NCBI RefSeq assembly: GCF_001908205.1
Contig: NZ_LGHL01000002.1
Coordinates: forward strand, 1-45,849
Source: Bradyrhizobium sp. NAS80.1
Lineage (GTDB): Bacteria; Pseudomonadota; Alphaproteobacteria; Rhizobiales; Xanthobacteraceae
Length of the DNA: 45,849 bases
Direction of reading: 5' to 3'
Positions 26,452-35,211 of the stretch are shown one piece after another. The notes under the pieces were generated by a model. The model saw only the letters and a list, made by a program, of their open reading frames with translations. It did not search any database and had not been told where the DNA came from. Positions within the stretch are counted from its first letter, which is position 1; every line of letters begins with the position of its first letter. The translations under genes were made by a program, and so were the position numbers.

Positions 26452-28368
26452 TCAAATATTCGCGGCGAGATCCACGACCTCGTCGAACAACACGCCGGTC
26501 GTCTTCAGCATGCGCTCGATCTCGTCCGCTGAGTCCGCAACCGTCCGCGTCGACGTGTCGATTACGAGCTCGGCCGCCTGCGGGGCCTCGTAGTCGTTGC
26601 CGATGCCGGTGAACGACGCGAGAGCGCCGGCGCGGGCCTTCTTGTAGTGGCCCTTGGGATCGCGCTCTTCGCAAATCTCTGCAGGCGTAGCGACATGGAT
26701 CTCGCGGAATGCGGTGTCGGCGATGCGGCGCGCCGTGGCGCGGTCCTCGCGGGCCGGTGAGACCGCGGCGACAATCGCGATGTGGCCGTTGCGGGCGAGA
26801 TGCGTCGCGACCTCGGCGAGACGGCGGATGTTCTCGCTGCGATGAGCGGCGGAGAAGCCGAGATCGCTGTTGAGCCCGGCACGCAGAGTATCGCCGTCCA
26901 GCAGGATCGGCGAGCCGCCATTGGTGAACAGCCGTCGCTCCAGTGCCTTCGCCAGCGTCGACTTGCCCGAAGCCGGCAGGCCCGTGAGCCAGACCACCGC
27001 GCCGTTATGGCGGTAACGCGCGGAGCGTTCGTCGGGCCGCAGCGCCGATTCCACCGGCACGATGTCGACAGGCACAGCGCGCTGGCCGGCATCGACGGAC
27101 AGAACGAGGCCGCCGCCGGCGATGCGCCCGGACACCTCGATCACGAGGCGACCGGTCCGCGGATTTTCTGTGTAGGGATCGACCGCGATCGGATTGGACA
27201 ACGAGATGTCGATCTCGCCGACATGGTTGCGGCCGATCGCCTTGTTCTCGACGCTCGACAGCTCGCCGGGATCAACCGCCTTCTCGATGGCGACGACGGT
27301 GGCGCGGCTTTCCTTCGGTCCGCAGCGGACCAGGAGCTGGTCGCCCTTGGCGAGCGGCTTGTCATGCAGCCAAAAGATGCGCGCGCGCAGCCGTCGCGTC
27401 TCGCGGGGAGCGGTGCCGGCATGTGCAACGATGTCGCCGCGCTCGATGAACAGTTCACGGTCGAGCGTGATGCCGACCGAGCGGCCAGCGCCCTGCCGGC
27501 CTGCGACCGGCGTCACCGGCCAGCTTTCGACTGTCTTGATCCTTGCGATCTTGCCAGCCGGCATGATCACGATCTCGTCGCCGGCAATGAGGCTGCCGGA
27601 TTCGATACGGCCGGCGACGATGCGGCGGTCGTCGAACTTGTAGATCGACTGCACCGGCAGGCGCAGCGCCAGCGCTTCAAGCGGCCGCGCCGGCTCGAGC
27701 CGGTCGAGGGCCTCGACCACGGTCGGTCCCTTGTACCAGCCGATGCGATCGGTGCGCTCGGCAACGCCGTCACCGTCGCGCGCCGAGATCGGGATCACTG
27801 CCGCGGGCCTCACGCCGAGGCCCTGCAAATGCGCCGAGATCTCGTCGCTGATCTCCTTGAAACGTTCCGCGGAGAAGTCGACGCGGTCCATCTTGTTGAC
27901 GACGATCGCGACCTGCTTCACGCCGAGCAGGTGCAGGAGATAGCCGTGCCGCCGGGTCTGGTCGCGCACGCCTTCAAGCGCGTCGATGATCAGCACTGCG
28001 CCGTCGGCCTGCGAGGCGCCGGTGATCATGTTGCGGAGGAATTCGGCGTGGCCAGGCGCGTCGATCAGCACGATGTCGCGCGAATTGGTGCGGAAGCGGA
28101 TCTGCGTGGTGTCGATGGTGATGCCCTGATCGCGCTCGGTCTGCAGCGCATCGAGCAGGAACGACCATTCGAACGGCATGCCGCGCCGCGCGCTGACGGC
28201 TTTGAGCATCTCGAGCTTGCCCTCGGGCAGGCTGCCGGTCTCATGCAGGAGGCGACCGACCAGCGTCGACTTGCCGTGATCGACATGGCCGACGATGACG
28301 ATGCGCACCTGGGGACGCGTGGTGCCGTTCGGTGTGGCGGGCGAAGCCGTGGTGACGATCATGTTCAT
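26452..28368 (-). CDS. cysNC: Bifunctional sulfate adenylyltransferase subunit 1 / adenylylsulfate kinase (CysN/C, NodQ-like)
   Basis: This 638-residue fusion protein has an N-terminal GTPase part (CysN), with G1 GHVDHGKS at residues 27-34, [17 protein letters not shown] and NKMDRVDF, which stimulates APS synthesis by CysD. The C-terminal APS kinase domain (CysC, from about residue 450) has the P-loop [25 protein letters not shown] and [12 protein letters not shown], and makes PAPS. It follows cysD by 22 bases. The same architecture is known as NodQ, which provides PAPS for Nod-factor sulfation in Sinorhizobium; here it sits in the assimilatory locus, so a housekeeping role is more likely. 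A second start at 28362 is possible. Confidence 0.94.
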   Translation of the reverse strand: MNMIVTTASPATPNGTTRPQVRIVIVGHVDHGKSTLVGRLLHETGSLPEGKLEMLKAVSARRGMPFEWSFLLDALQTERDQGITIDTTQIRFRTNSRDIVLIDAPGHAEFLRNMITGASQADGAVLIIDALEGVRDQTRRHGYLLHLLGVKQVAIVVNKMDRVDFSAERFKEISDEISAHLQGLGVRPAAVIPISARDGDGVAERTDRIGWYKGPTVVEALDRLEPARPLEALALRLPVQSIYKFDDRRIVAGRIESGSLIAGDEIVIMPAGKIARIKTVESWPVTPVAGRQGAGRSVGITLDRELFIERGDIVAHAGTAPRETRRLRARIFWLHDKPLAKGDQLLVRCGPKESRATVVAIEKAVDPGELSSVENKAIGRNHVGEIDISLSNPIAVDPYTENPRTGRLVIEVSGRIAGGGLVLSVDAGQRAVPVDIVPVESALRPDERSARYRHNGAVVWLTGLPASGKSTLAKALERRLFTNGGSPILLDGDTLRAGLNSDLGFSAAHRSENIRRLAEVATHLARNGHIAIVAAVSPAREDRATARRIADTAFREIHVATPAEICEERDPKGHYKKARAGALASFTGIGNDYEAPQAAELVIDTSTRTVADSADEIERMLKTTGVLFDEVVDLAANI

Positions 28369-28390
28369 AGCCGCGTTACGTCCTCAGGAA

Positions 28391-29287
28391 TCAGAGATAG
28401 CCGGCGACGCGCAGACGCTCGAAGGCGTCCTCGGTCTCGTGGTCGAGCGCGCGGCCCGCGCGCTCCGGCACCTTGGTCTGCTCGAGCTCGACCAGGATCT
28501 CGTCGATGTTCGACGCGGTCGAAGCGACCGGATTGGTGATGTCCTGATCACCCAGCGAGCGATAGCGCTTGCCGTTCTGGGAGAGGTAGAGCGGGATGAT
28601 CGGAATATTCTCGCGCTTGGTGTAGGCCCAGATATCAGCCTCGGTCCAATGCAGGATCGGGTGGATGCGCAGATGCGCGCCCGTCGGCGGCGAAGCGTTG
28701 AACTGGTCCCAGAATTCCGGCGGTTGGTCGCGGACGTCCCAATTGCCTTCCAGGCCGCGCGGCGAGAACACGCGCTCCTTGGCGCGCGTTGCCTCCTCGT
28801 CGCGGCGGATGCCGGCGATCAGGCCGTCAAAGCCGTATTTGCCGAGCGCCATCTTGAGGCCCTCGGTCTTGCGCGCGGCGGAACGGGCGGCCGGCGGCAG
28901 CGTTGGGTCGACGGCATCGATGGGAGGGCAGGGCTCGACACGCAGATCGAGATCCCACTCTTTCCCGTAATGATCGCGGAAGCGATACATCTCCGGAAAC
29001 TTCTTGCCGGTGTCGACATGGAGGGCTGGGAACGGCATGCGGCCGAAGAACGCCTTGCGCGCCAGCCAGATCATGACGTTGGAGTCCTTGCCGAGCGACC
29101 ACAGCAGGGCAATCTTCTTCAGGCGGGCGAAGGCCTCGCGGAAGATGTAGATGCTCTGGGCTTCGAGTTGGTCGAGATGATCCATGCTCGGGGCAAGGTC
29201 AGCGGAAAATTCTTGCGCGTGCACGCGTTCGGCCACCGCCGGGCTGCTCAATCGATCAGCAACGGAATCGTCCTTGAGAAGATGCAT
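28391..29287 (-). CDS. cysD: Sulfate adenylyltransferase subunit 2 (CysD)
   Basis: This 298-residue ATP-PPi-loop enzyme adenylates sulfate to APS with CysN. The PP-loop is visible in LLWSLGKDSNVMIWL (near residue 62), followed by PFPALHVDTGKKFPEMY and the conserved HPILHWTEADIWAYTKRE and QDITNPVASTA segments. The ATG at 29287 gives the usual length; the open frame continues upstream to 29377 through A/T-rich promoter-like DNA. It diverges from cysG across a regulatory gap of about 140 bases. Confidence 0.94.
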   Translation of the reverse strand: MHLLKDDSVADRLSSPAVAERVHAQEFSADLAPSMDHLDQLEAQSIYIFREAFARLKKIALLWSLGKDSNVMIWLARKAFFGRMPFPALHVDTGKKFPEMYRFRDHYGKEWDLDLRVEPCPPIDAVDPTLPPAARSAARKTEGLKMALGKYGFDGLIAGIRRDEEATRAKERVFSPRGLEGNWDVRDQPPEFWDQFNASPPTGAHLRIHPILHWTEADIWAYTKRENIPIIPLYLSQNGKRYRSLGDQDITNPVASTASNIDEILVELEQTKVPERAGRALDHETEDAFERLRVAGYL

Positions 29288-29335
29288 CTCTGCCACTTTG
29301 CGTTTGGAGGAGAAAATTCCATACTTGCGATGCGG

Positions 29336-29358
29336 AAGAGAAGAAGAAATTTTCTCTT
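29336..29358. promoter_or_regulatory. Inverted repeat in the cysD-cysG divergent intergenic region
   Basis: Arms AAGAGAA (29336-29342) and TTCTCTT (29352-29358) are separated by 9 bases, within an A/T-rich stretch between the divergent cysD and cysG starts. The surrounding DNA is much lower in G+C than the genes. It could bind a sulfur regulator acting on both transcripts; no specific regulator is recognised. Confidence 0.45.
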
Positions 29359-29429
29359 TGCGCGCTTGAAACGACACATATATAGAAAATAATTCCAGTC
29401 AACCCCGGATGTGGGGAAGCGAGTATCGT

Positions 29430-30854
29430 ATGCGGTTCTTGCCGGTGTTCCTCGATCTCAAGGCCGGTCCGGTGGTCCTCATCGGCGCGGGCGAGCTTTT
29501 GCGTGCGAAATTGCGCGTGCTGGCCGCAGCCGGTGCGCGCATTCGCGTGCATGCGATCGACGGCGATCACGACTTGAGCCTCAGGTCCGAAGATGCCGCG
29601 CGCATTGATATCGCAGCGGGCGATCCGCTCGCGGCCGATCTTACCGGCGTCATCGCCGTTGTCTGCGCCGGCGCGGGCGATGCCGGCGTTGCGATGTCGG
29701 TTCGCGCCAAGACGCTCGGCCTGCCCGTCAACGTCATGGACGATCTCGAACATTCCAGCTTCATCTTCCCGGCGATCGTCGACCGCGGCGACGTCGTGGT
29801 CGCGGTCGGCACCGGTGGCACGTCACCGGTGGTGGCGCGACGCGTGCGCGAGAAGATCGAGGCGCTGCTGCCGGCGCGTATCGGCGAGCTCGCCGAGTTC
29901 ATCGGCGGCTTCCGCAAATCCATCAATGAGCGCATCGCCGAGTTTCCACTGCGCCGCCGTTTCTGGGAGCGCGTCATCGACGGTTCGATCGGCGCTTCCG
30001 TGCTCGCCGGCCGCAAGGGCGAGGCCGATGCGGCGCTCAAGGCGATCTCCGATCCATCCGCGTTTGCGCGCGCCGACAAGCCCGAAGGCTCCGTTACGCT
30101 GGTCGGTGCCGGTCCGGGCGATCCCGATCTTCTCACCATCAAGGCGCTGCGCGCGCTCCAGGACGCCGATATCGTCTTCCACGACGAGCTCGTCTCGCCT
30201 GAGATTCTCGACCGCATCCGCCGCGACACCACGCGCGTTCCGGTCGGCCGCCGCGTCGGCAAGCCCGGTATCGGTCAGGACGCCATCAACAGGCGCATGA
30301 TCGAAGCCGCGCAATCCGGCCAGCGTGTGGTGCGACTGAAGGGCGGCGATCCCTTCGTGTTCGGCCGCGGCGGCGAAGAGGTGGAAGCGTTGCGCACAGC
30401 GGGCGTTGCCTATTCGATCGTTCCCGGCATCACCGCGGGGCTCGGCGGTGCCGCCGATTTCGAGGTGCCGCTCACCTACCGTCATGAAGCGACCCGCATC
30501 ACATTCCTCACCGCGCACAAGGCGCGCGATGCCGAGACGGTGGACTGGTCGACGCTGACCGACACCAAGATGACCGTTGTGGTCTACATGGGCATGACTG
30601 CTGCGCCTGCCATACGCGCCGGCCTCTTCGCCGCCGGCCGTTCCCCGGAGACGCCGGTCGGTGTGTTCGCTCGCGTCACGCGTCCCGACGCGCAAGGCGC
30701 GATCGGCACGCTGCGCGATCTGCCTGAGCTCGTGCGGCGGACCAATGGCGGTCCCGCCATCCTCATCATCGGTGACGTGGTTCGGCATGCCGGTTCCCTT
30801 CGCCGCCAAACTCCAAAGCAAATCATCTCTGACCTACTGGATGCAGCCGAATGA
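29430..30854 (+). CDS. cysG: Siroheme synthase CysG (dehydrogenase/ferrochelatase + uroporphyrinogen-III methyltransferase)
   Basis: This 474-residue fusion makes siroheme for sulfite reductase. The N-terminal part (residues 1-210) is the precorrin-2 dehydrogenase/chelatase, with a Rossmann start, NVMDDLEHSSFIFPAIVDRG and the GGTSPVVARRVREKIE segment. The C-terminal part is the SAM-dependent methyltransferase, with VTLVGAGPGDPDLLTIKAL, VPVGRRVGK, VVRLKGGDPFVFGRGGEE and the PGITAGLGGAADFEVPLTYR region. The start is ATG 29430 or ATG 29409; the former gives the normal N-terminus. The nucleotide-loop motif reads GAGELLRAKL, slightly divergent from GGGxVAxxK. The stop overlaps the next start (ATGA). 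Confidence 0.93.
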   Translation: MRFLPVFLDLKAGPVVLIGAGELLRAKLRVLAAAGARIRVHAIDGDHDLSLRSEDAARIDIAAGDPLAADLTGVIAVVCAGAGDAGVAMSVRAKTLGLPVNVMDDLEHSSFIFPAIVDRGDVVVAVGTGGTSPVVARRVREKIEALLPARIGELAEFIGGFRKSINERIAEFPLRRRFWERVIDGSIGASVLAGRKGEADAALKAISDPSAFARADKPEGSVTLVGAGPGDPDLLTIKALRALQDADIVFHDELVSPEILDRIRRDTTRVPVGRRVGKPGIGQDAINRRMIEAAQSGQRVVRLKGGDPFVFGRGGEEVEALRTAGVAYSIVPGITAGLGGAADFEVPLTYRHEATRITFLTAHKARDAETVDWSTLTDTKMTVVVYMGMTAAPAIRAGLFAAGRSPETPVGVFARVTRPDAQGAIGTLRDLPELVRRTNGGPAILIIGDVVRHAGSLRRQTPKQIISDLLDAAE

Positions 30855-31168
30855 CCTCACCGCTTGAACAGAAGAAGATCAAAATCGCCGGCCCCTCGGT
30901 CGTGACCGCCAACCGCACCTGGGACGGCATCGTGGTCTATCGCACCGCTGCCAAGGGTTGGTCCGCAGACTTGTCGGAGGCCGCAATCGTGCGCAACTCC
31001 GATGACGCCAAGGCGTTGCTTGCGGAGTCCGTGGCTGATGACGTCGGCGCGATCGGTCCCTATATAGCGCCGGTGCAGGTTGGCGAGGACGGCAAGATCG
31101 AGCCCGGCAATCTGCGCGAACAGATCCGCCGCACCGGCGTGACCATCGGACAGCCGGTCCAGGTTTAA
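30851..31168 (+). CDS. DUF2849 protein
   Basis: This 105-residue protein is of the DUF2849 family, which in alphaproteobacteria is almost always found between cysG and cysI. The sequence (IKIAGPSVVTANRTWDGIVVYR; GWSADLSEAAIVRNSDDAKALLAE) contains no obvious catalytic motif and no export signal. It overlaps cysG by 4 bases and is 11 bases from cysI, so it is co-translated with sulfite reduction genes. A supporting role in sulfite reductase assembly or electron delivery is inferred from position only. Confidence 0.88.
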   Translation: MTSPLEQKKIKIAGPSVVTANRTWDGIVVYRTAAKGWSADLSEAAIVRNSDDAKALLAESVADDVGAIGPYIAPVQVGEDGKIEPGNLREQIRRTGVTIGQPVQV

Positions 31169-31179
31169 GGCAATCTCTC

Positions 31180-32835
31180 ATGTACGCTTACGACGAAATC
31201 GACCGCACGCTGGTCAACGAGCGCGTCTCGGAGTTCCGCGACCAGGTGAAGCGGCGCCTCTCGGGCGAGCTCACCGAGGACGAGTTCAAGATTCTACGCT
31301 TGCAGAACGGCGTCTATCTGCAGCTGCACGCCTACATGTTCCGCGTCGCGATTCCCTACGGAACGCTGGCAACGAACCAGCTGCGCGCGCTCGCGCATGT
31401 CGCGCGGAAATACGATCGCGGCTACGGCCATTTCACCACGCGGCAGAACATCCAGTTCAACTGGATCAAGCTCGCCGAGCTGCCGGATGCGTTGGCTGAT
31501 CTGGCCAAGGTCGGCATTCATGCGATGCAGACCTCCGGCAACAACATGCGCAACGTCACCTCGGATCAGTGGGCCGGCGTCGCGCCCGGCGAGATCGAGG
31601 ATCCCCGCATCTGGTCGGAGCTGATCCGCCAGCACACCACGCTGCATCCCGAATTCTCGTTCCTGCCGCGCAAGTTCAAGATCGCGATTACCGCATCCGA
31701 CCACGACCGTGCCGCGATCAAGATCCACGATATCGGCCTGCGTCTGATCAAGAACGAGAAGGGCGAGACCGGCTTCGGGGTGCTCGTCGGCGGCGGCCTC
31801 GGCCGCACGCCGTTCATCGCCAAGACCATCAAGCACTTCGTGCATGGTCGTGACATCCTGAGCTACATCGAGGCGATCCTGCGGGTCTACAACCAGTACG
31901 GCCGCCGCGACAACATCTACAAGGCGCGCATCAAGATCCTGGTGCACGAGCTCGGCACCGAGAAATTCTCCCGCGAGGTCGAGGAGGAGTGGCAGCACAT
32001 CCGCAACTCCTTGCTCCAGATCGACGACGAGGTGATCGAGGACATCCGCTCACGCTTCACCTATCCGGCCTACGAGAAGCTGCCGCACATGCCGGACGAG
32101 CTGCGGCAGGCCGCGGCCGATCGCGATTTCGAGGCATGGCGCAAGAACTCGGTGGCTCCGCACAAGGTGCAGGGCTATTCCATCGTCACGATCTCGCTGA
32201 AGCCGACCGGCGGGCCGCCGGGTGATGCCACGGCCGAGCAGATGGATGCGCTCGCCGATCTCGCCGACAAATATTCCTTCGGTGAGATCCGCGTCGGTCA
32301 CGAGCAGAACCTCGCGCTGCCGCACGTCGCCAAGCGCGACCTGCCGGCGCTGTGGAAGTCGCTCGACAAGCTTGGGCTTGCGACGCCGAACGTCAACCTG
32401 ATCACCGACATCATCGCCTGCCCCGGGCTCGATTATTGCTCGCTGGCGAATGCGCGCTCGATCCCGATCGCGCAGGAGTTAACGCGGCGCTTCGCCAATC
32501 ACGAGCTCGCCAATCTGATCGGCCGGCTGCACATCAATATCTCCGGCTGCATCAATGCCTGCGGCCATCACCATGTCGGCCATATCGGCATTCTCGGCGT
32601 CGAGAAGAATGGCGAGGAGGTCTATCAGATCACCATTGGCGGCCGCGCCGACGAGAGCGCCGCGCTCGGCAATCTGATCGGTCCCGGCGTCAAGTTCGAC
32701 GAGGTCGCCGACGTCGTCGAAGACATTGTGGAAGCCTATCTTGCGCTGCGCGAGCGGCCCGAGGAGCTGTTCATCGAGACGGTGAAACGCCTCGGCGTCG
32801 AACCCTTCAAGGAGCGCGTCTATGCCACTCGTTAA
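31180..32835 (+). CDS. cysI: Sulfite/nitrite reductase hemoprotein (CysI)
   Basis: This 551-residue siroheme enzyme reduces sulfite to sulfide with six electrons. Two ferredoxin-like half-domains (YGHFTTRQNIQFNW near residue 90; FGEIRVGHEQNLALP near residue 370) surround the cofactor. The [4Fe-4S]-siroheme ligands are Cys414 and Cys420 (CPGLDYC) and Cys457 and Cys461 (SGCINACGHHHVG). This ferredoxin-type enzyme replaces CysIJ; no flavoprotein CysJ is present. Sulfite specificity is inferred from the neighbours cysG, DUF934 and cysH. It overlaps the next gene by 14 bases. Confidence 0.95.
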   Translation: MYAYDEIDRTLVNERVSEFRDQVKRRLSGELTEDEFKILRLQNGVYLQLHAYMFRVAIPYGTLATNQLRALAHVARKYDRGYGHFTTRQNIQFNWIKLAELPDALADLAKVGIHAMQTSGNNMRNVTSDQWAGVAPGEIEDPRIWSELIRQHTTLHPEFSFLPRKFKIAITASDHDRAAIKIHDIGLRLIKNEKGETGFGVLVGGGLGRTPFIAKTIKHFVHGRDILSYIEAILRVYNQYGRRDNIYKARIKILVHELGTEKFSREVEEEWQHIRNSLLQIDDEVIEDIRSRFTYPAYEKLPHMPDELRQAAADRDFEAWRKNSVAPHKVQGYSIVTISLKPTGGPPGDATAEQMDALADLADKYSFGEIRVGHEQNLALPHVAKRDLPALWKSLDKLGLATPNVNLITDIIACPGLDYCSLANARSIPIAQELTRRFANHELANLIGRLHINISGCINACGHHHVGHIGILGVEKNGEEVYQITIGGRADESAALGNLIGPGVKFDEVADVVEDIVEAYLALRERPEELFIETVKRLGVEPFKERVYATR

Positions 32836-33337
32836 CGGCGGAAAGATCGTCGACGACAGCTTCGTCAAGCTTGCCGTCGACACGCCGCTGCCCGAGGGCG
32901 GCGACATCCTGGTGCCGGCCGAGCGCTTCGTCAGCGATGCGGATGCGTTGCTCAAGCGCGCTGGCAAGGTCGGCGTGATCTGGCCTAACAACCGCGACAT
33001 CGACGAGCTCGTGCCGTATCTCGGCAAGGTCGCGGCCGTCGCGCTGGTGTTCCCGACTTTCCGTGACGGGCGCGCCTACAGCCAGGCCCGGCTATTGCGC
33101 GAGCGGTACAATTACCGCGGCGAATTGCGAGCGACCGGCCAGATCCTGCGCGACCAGTTCGTGTTCATGCTGCGCGCCGGCTTCGATTCTTTCGAGGTGA
33201 AAAAGCAGGCCGACGCGGAAGCCTTCATGCAGACCGCGAAGCGCTATTCGGTGTTCTACCAGCCGACCGGCGACGGTCGCGTCACGGCGCTGCACCGGCG
33301 CATGCAGTTGCGTCACTCCGAAGGTGTCGGCACGTGA
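32822..33337 (+). CDS. DUF934 protein, sulfite reduction associated
   Basis: This 171-residue protein of the DUF934 family is consistently encoded next to CysI/CysH in proteobacteria. Conserved segments are NRDIDELVPYL, VALVFPTFRDGRAYSQARLLRERY and GELRATGQILRDQFVFMLRAGFDSFEV. The exact role is unproven; an accessory or small-subunit role in sulfite reductase is the usual suggestion. It overlaps cysI by 14 bases upstream and cysH by 4 bases downstream (GTGA), showing tight coupling. Confidence 0.92.
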   Translation: MPLVNGGKIVDDSFVKLAVDTPLPEGGDILVPAERFVSDADALLKRAGKVGVIWPNNRDIDELVPYLGKVAAVALVFPTFRDGRAYSQARLLRERYNYRGELRATGQILRDQFVFMLRAGFDSFEVKKQADAEAFMQTAKRYSVFYQPTGDGRVTALHRRMQLRHSEGVGT

Positions 33338-34059
33338 ACGCAATCGCGCCCCAGGTCTCGTCCATCTCTGCGCTGCCTTCGGCGGATGAGCTCGATCGTG
33401 ACCTGCGTAATGCCTCGCCCGCGGAAGTCATCGCTGCGGCCCTGAGGACCGTCGGGCGCGAGAAGCTTGCGCTGGTGTCGTCCTTCGGCACGGAATCGGC
33501 GACGCTGCTCAAGGTCATGGCGGACGTTGATCCGGCGATCCCGGTGATCTTCCTCGACACCGGCTGGCTGTTCGAGGAGACGCTTGCCTATCGCGACACG
33601 CTGATCGCAACGCTCGGATTGAAGGATGTCCGCTCGATGAAGCCGGCCGAGGAGGCGCTGTCGCGCGAAGATCCCCACCGCGACCTCTGGTTCTCCGATC
33701 CCGACGCCTGCTGCCGTATCCGTAAAGTGGAACCGCTGTCTCGCGCACTAAAGCCTTTCTCGGCCTGGATCAACGGACGCAAGCGCTTTCAGGGCAATGC
33801 GCGCGCCGACATTCCGGTGGTCGAGGACGACGGCGCACGGTTGAAATTCAATCCCTTCGCCAACGTCACGCGCGAGGAACTCGAGGCGATTTTCGTCCGC
33901 GCCAAATTGCCGCGGCATCCCCTGGTGGAGTCCGGTTTTCTCTCGGTTGGGTGTATGCCTTGCACGAGCAGAACGGCCGAAGGCGAGGATGCGCGTGCCG
34001 GTCGCTGGCGCGGCCGGGCCAAGACAGAATGCGGCATCCACACGATGAAGACTTCGTAG
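33334..34059 (+). CDS. cysH: Adenylylsulfate (APS) reductase, CysH, [4Fe-4S] type
   Basis: This 241-residue thioredoxin-dependent reductase produces sulfite. The PP-loop-like start LVSSFGTESATLLKVMADVDP is followed by FLDTGWLFEETLAYRD. Cysteine pairs C126-C127 (CCRIRKVEPL) and C207/C210 (GCMPC) bind a [4Fe-4S] cluster, which marks APS reductase rather than cluster-free PAPS reductase; the catalytic Cys233 is in TECGIH. The start is GTG at 33334. Use of APS means the APS kinase domain of CysN/C is not required for assimilation. Confidence 0.95.
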   Translation: MNAIAPQVSSISALPSADELDRDLRNASPAEVIAAALRTVGREKLALVSSFGTESATLLKVMADVDPAIPVIFLDTGWLFEETLAYRDTLIATLGLKDVRSMKPAEEALSREDPHRDLWFSDPDACCRIRKVEPLSRALKPFSAWINGRKRFQGNARADIPVVEDDGARLKFNPFANVTREELEAIFVRAKLPRHPLVESGFLSVGCMPCTSRTAEGEDARAGRWRGRAKTECGIHTMKTS

Positions 34060-34142
34060 CACAGTCGAGCTGCCACGCTGCGAACAAGAAAATCCGGTTC
34101 CGTTGACTTGAGAGCGTTTCGCCACGAGTTTCGCCTGCATGC

Positions 34143-34168
34143 CTTCGCCGACATTGACGTCGGCGAAG
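34143..34168 (+). promoter_or_regulatory. Perfect hairpin upstream of the sulfate-binding protein gene
   Basis: Arms CTTCGCCGAC (34143-34152) and GTCGGCGAAG (34159-34168) with a 6-base loop (ATTGAC) lie just before the ribosome site of the sulfate-binding protein gene and 83 bases after the cysH stop. There is no T-run. It could be an intercistronic mRNA stabiliser or attenuator that sets binding-protein levels above or below the reductase genes, or an operator palindrome. Confidence 0.7.
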
Positions 34169-34183
34169 TGAATGGAGATGGAC

Positions 34184-35173
34184 ATGATGCGCCGTATCGT
34201 TCCGCTCGCTGCAGGACTGCTCTGGGCAAGCTCGGCTCTCGCTGCTGACATCAATCTGCTGAACGTATCGTACGATCCGACGCGCGAGCTCTACGTCGAA
34301 TTCAACAAGGCGTTCGCGAACGCCTATCAGAAGGAGACTGGCAAGAGCGTCGAGATCAAGCAGTCGCATGGCGGCAGCGGATCGCAGGCGAGGGCGGTGA
34401 TTGACGGATTGCAGGCCGATGTGGTGACGCTCGCGCTCGCCTATGACATCGACGCCATCGCCGCCAAGGGCCTCACCGCGGCTGACTGGCAGAAGCGGCT
34501 GCCGCAGAATTCATCGCCGTATACGTCGACCATCGTGTTCCTGGTGCGCAAGGGCAATCCGAAGGGCATCAAGGACTGGGACGATCTGCTCAAGCCGGGC
34601 GTTGCCGTGATCACGCCGAACCCGAAGACCTCGGGTGGCGCGCGCTGGAATTATCTGGCGGCGTGGGGCTTTGCGCAGAAGAAATACGGCTCCGCCGACA
34701 AGGCCAAGGACTTCATCGGAAAGCTCTATCAGCAGGTGCCGGTGCTCGATACCGGCGCGCGCGGCGCCACCGTGACCTTCGTCGAGCGCGGCGTCGGCGA
34801 CGTGCTGCTTGCCTGGGAGAATGAGGCCTATCTCGCGCTGAAGGAATTCGGTCCGGAAAAATTCGAGATCGCGGCGCCGCCGCAATCGATCCTCGCCGAG
34901 CCGCCGGTCGCGATCGTCGACAAGGTTGCCGACAAGAAGGGCACCCGCAACGTTGCCGATGCCTTCCTCCAGTACTGGTACACGAGGGAAGGTCAGGAGA
35001 TCGCCGCGCGCAACTTCTACCGTCCGCGCGATGCCGAGATCGCCAAGAAGTATGAAAACGCCTTCGCAAAGGTCGAGCTGTTCACGATCGACGAGGTGTT
35101 CGGCGGCTGGACCAAGGCGCAGAAGGAACATTTTGCCGACGGCGGCGTCTTTGATCAGATTTACAAGAACTGA
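34184..35173 (+). CDS. sbp: Sulfate ABC transporter substrate-binding protein
   Basis: This periplasmic protein of about 329 residues captures sulfate for the CysTWA importer. It has a signal peptide ([20 protein letters not shown]) and then the family signatures [47 protein letters not shown] and [18 protein letters not shown]. Four in-frame ATGs (34172, 34178, 34184, 34187) precede the signal peptide. I chose 34184, spaced from GGAGATG; 34187 is equally plausible. Either Sbp or CysP is possible. Confidence 0.93.
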   Translation: MMRRIVPLAAGLLWASSALAADINLLNVSYDPTRELYVEFNKAFANAYQKETGKSVEIKQSHGGSGSQARAVIDGLQADVVTLALAYDIDAIAAKGLTAADWQKRLPQNSSPYTSTIVFLVRKGNPKGIKDWDDLLKPGVAVITPNPKTSGGARWNYLAAWGFAQKKYGSADKAKDFIGKLYQQVPVLDTGARGATVTFVERGVGDVLLAWENEAYLALKEFGPEKFEIAAPPQSILAEPPVAIVDKVADKKGTRNVADAFLQYWYTREGQEIAARNFYRPRDAEIAKKYENAFAKVELFTIDEVFGGWTKAQKEHFADGGVFDQIYKN

Positions 35174-35211
35174 TCGGGCGCTGTCTTAAGAGGCTTTAGC
35201 AGGGGGGGCTA

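Noticed and set aside
26782..28539. Plus-strand 585-codon frame opposite cysN/C and cysD
   Set aside because: Shadow of two conserved genes; no ribosome site or motifs.
34060..34183. Possible SAM-II type riboswitch before the sulfate-binding protein gene
   Set aside because: The simple 10-bp hairpin lacks the conserved pseudoknot core I would expect; kept only as an unassigned hairpin.
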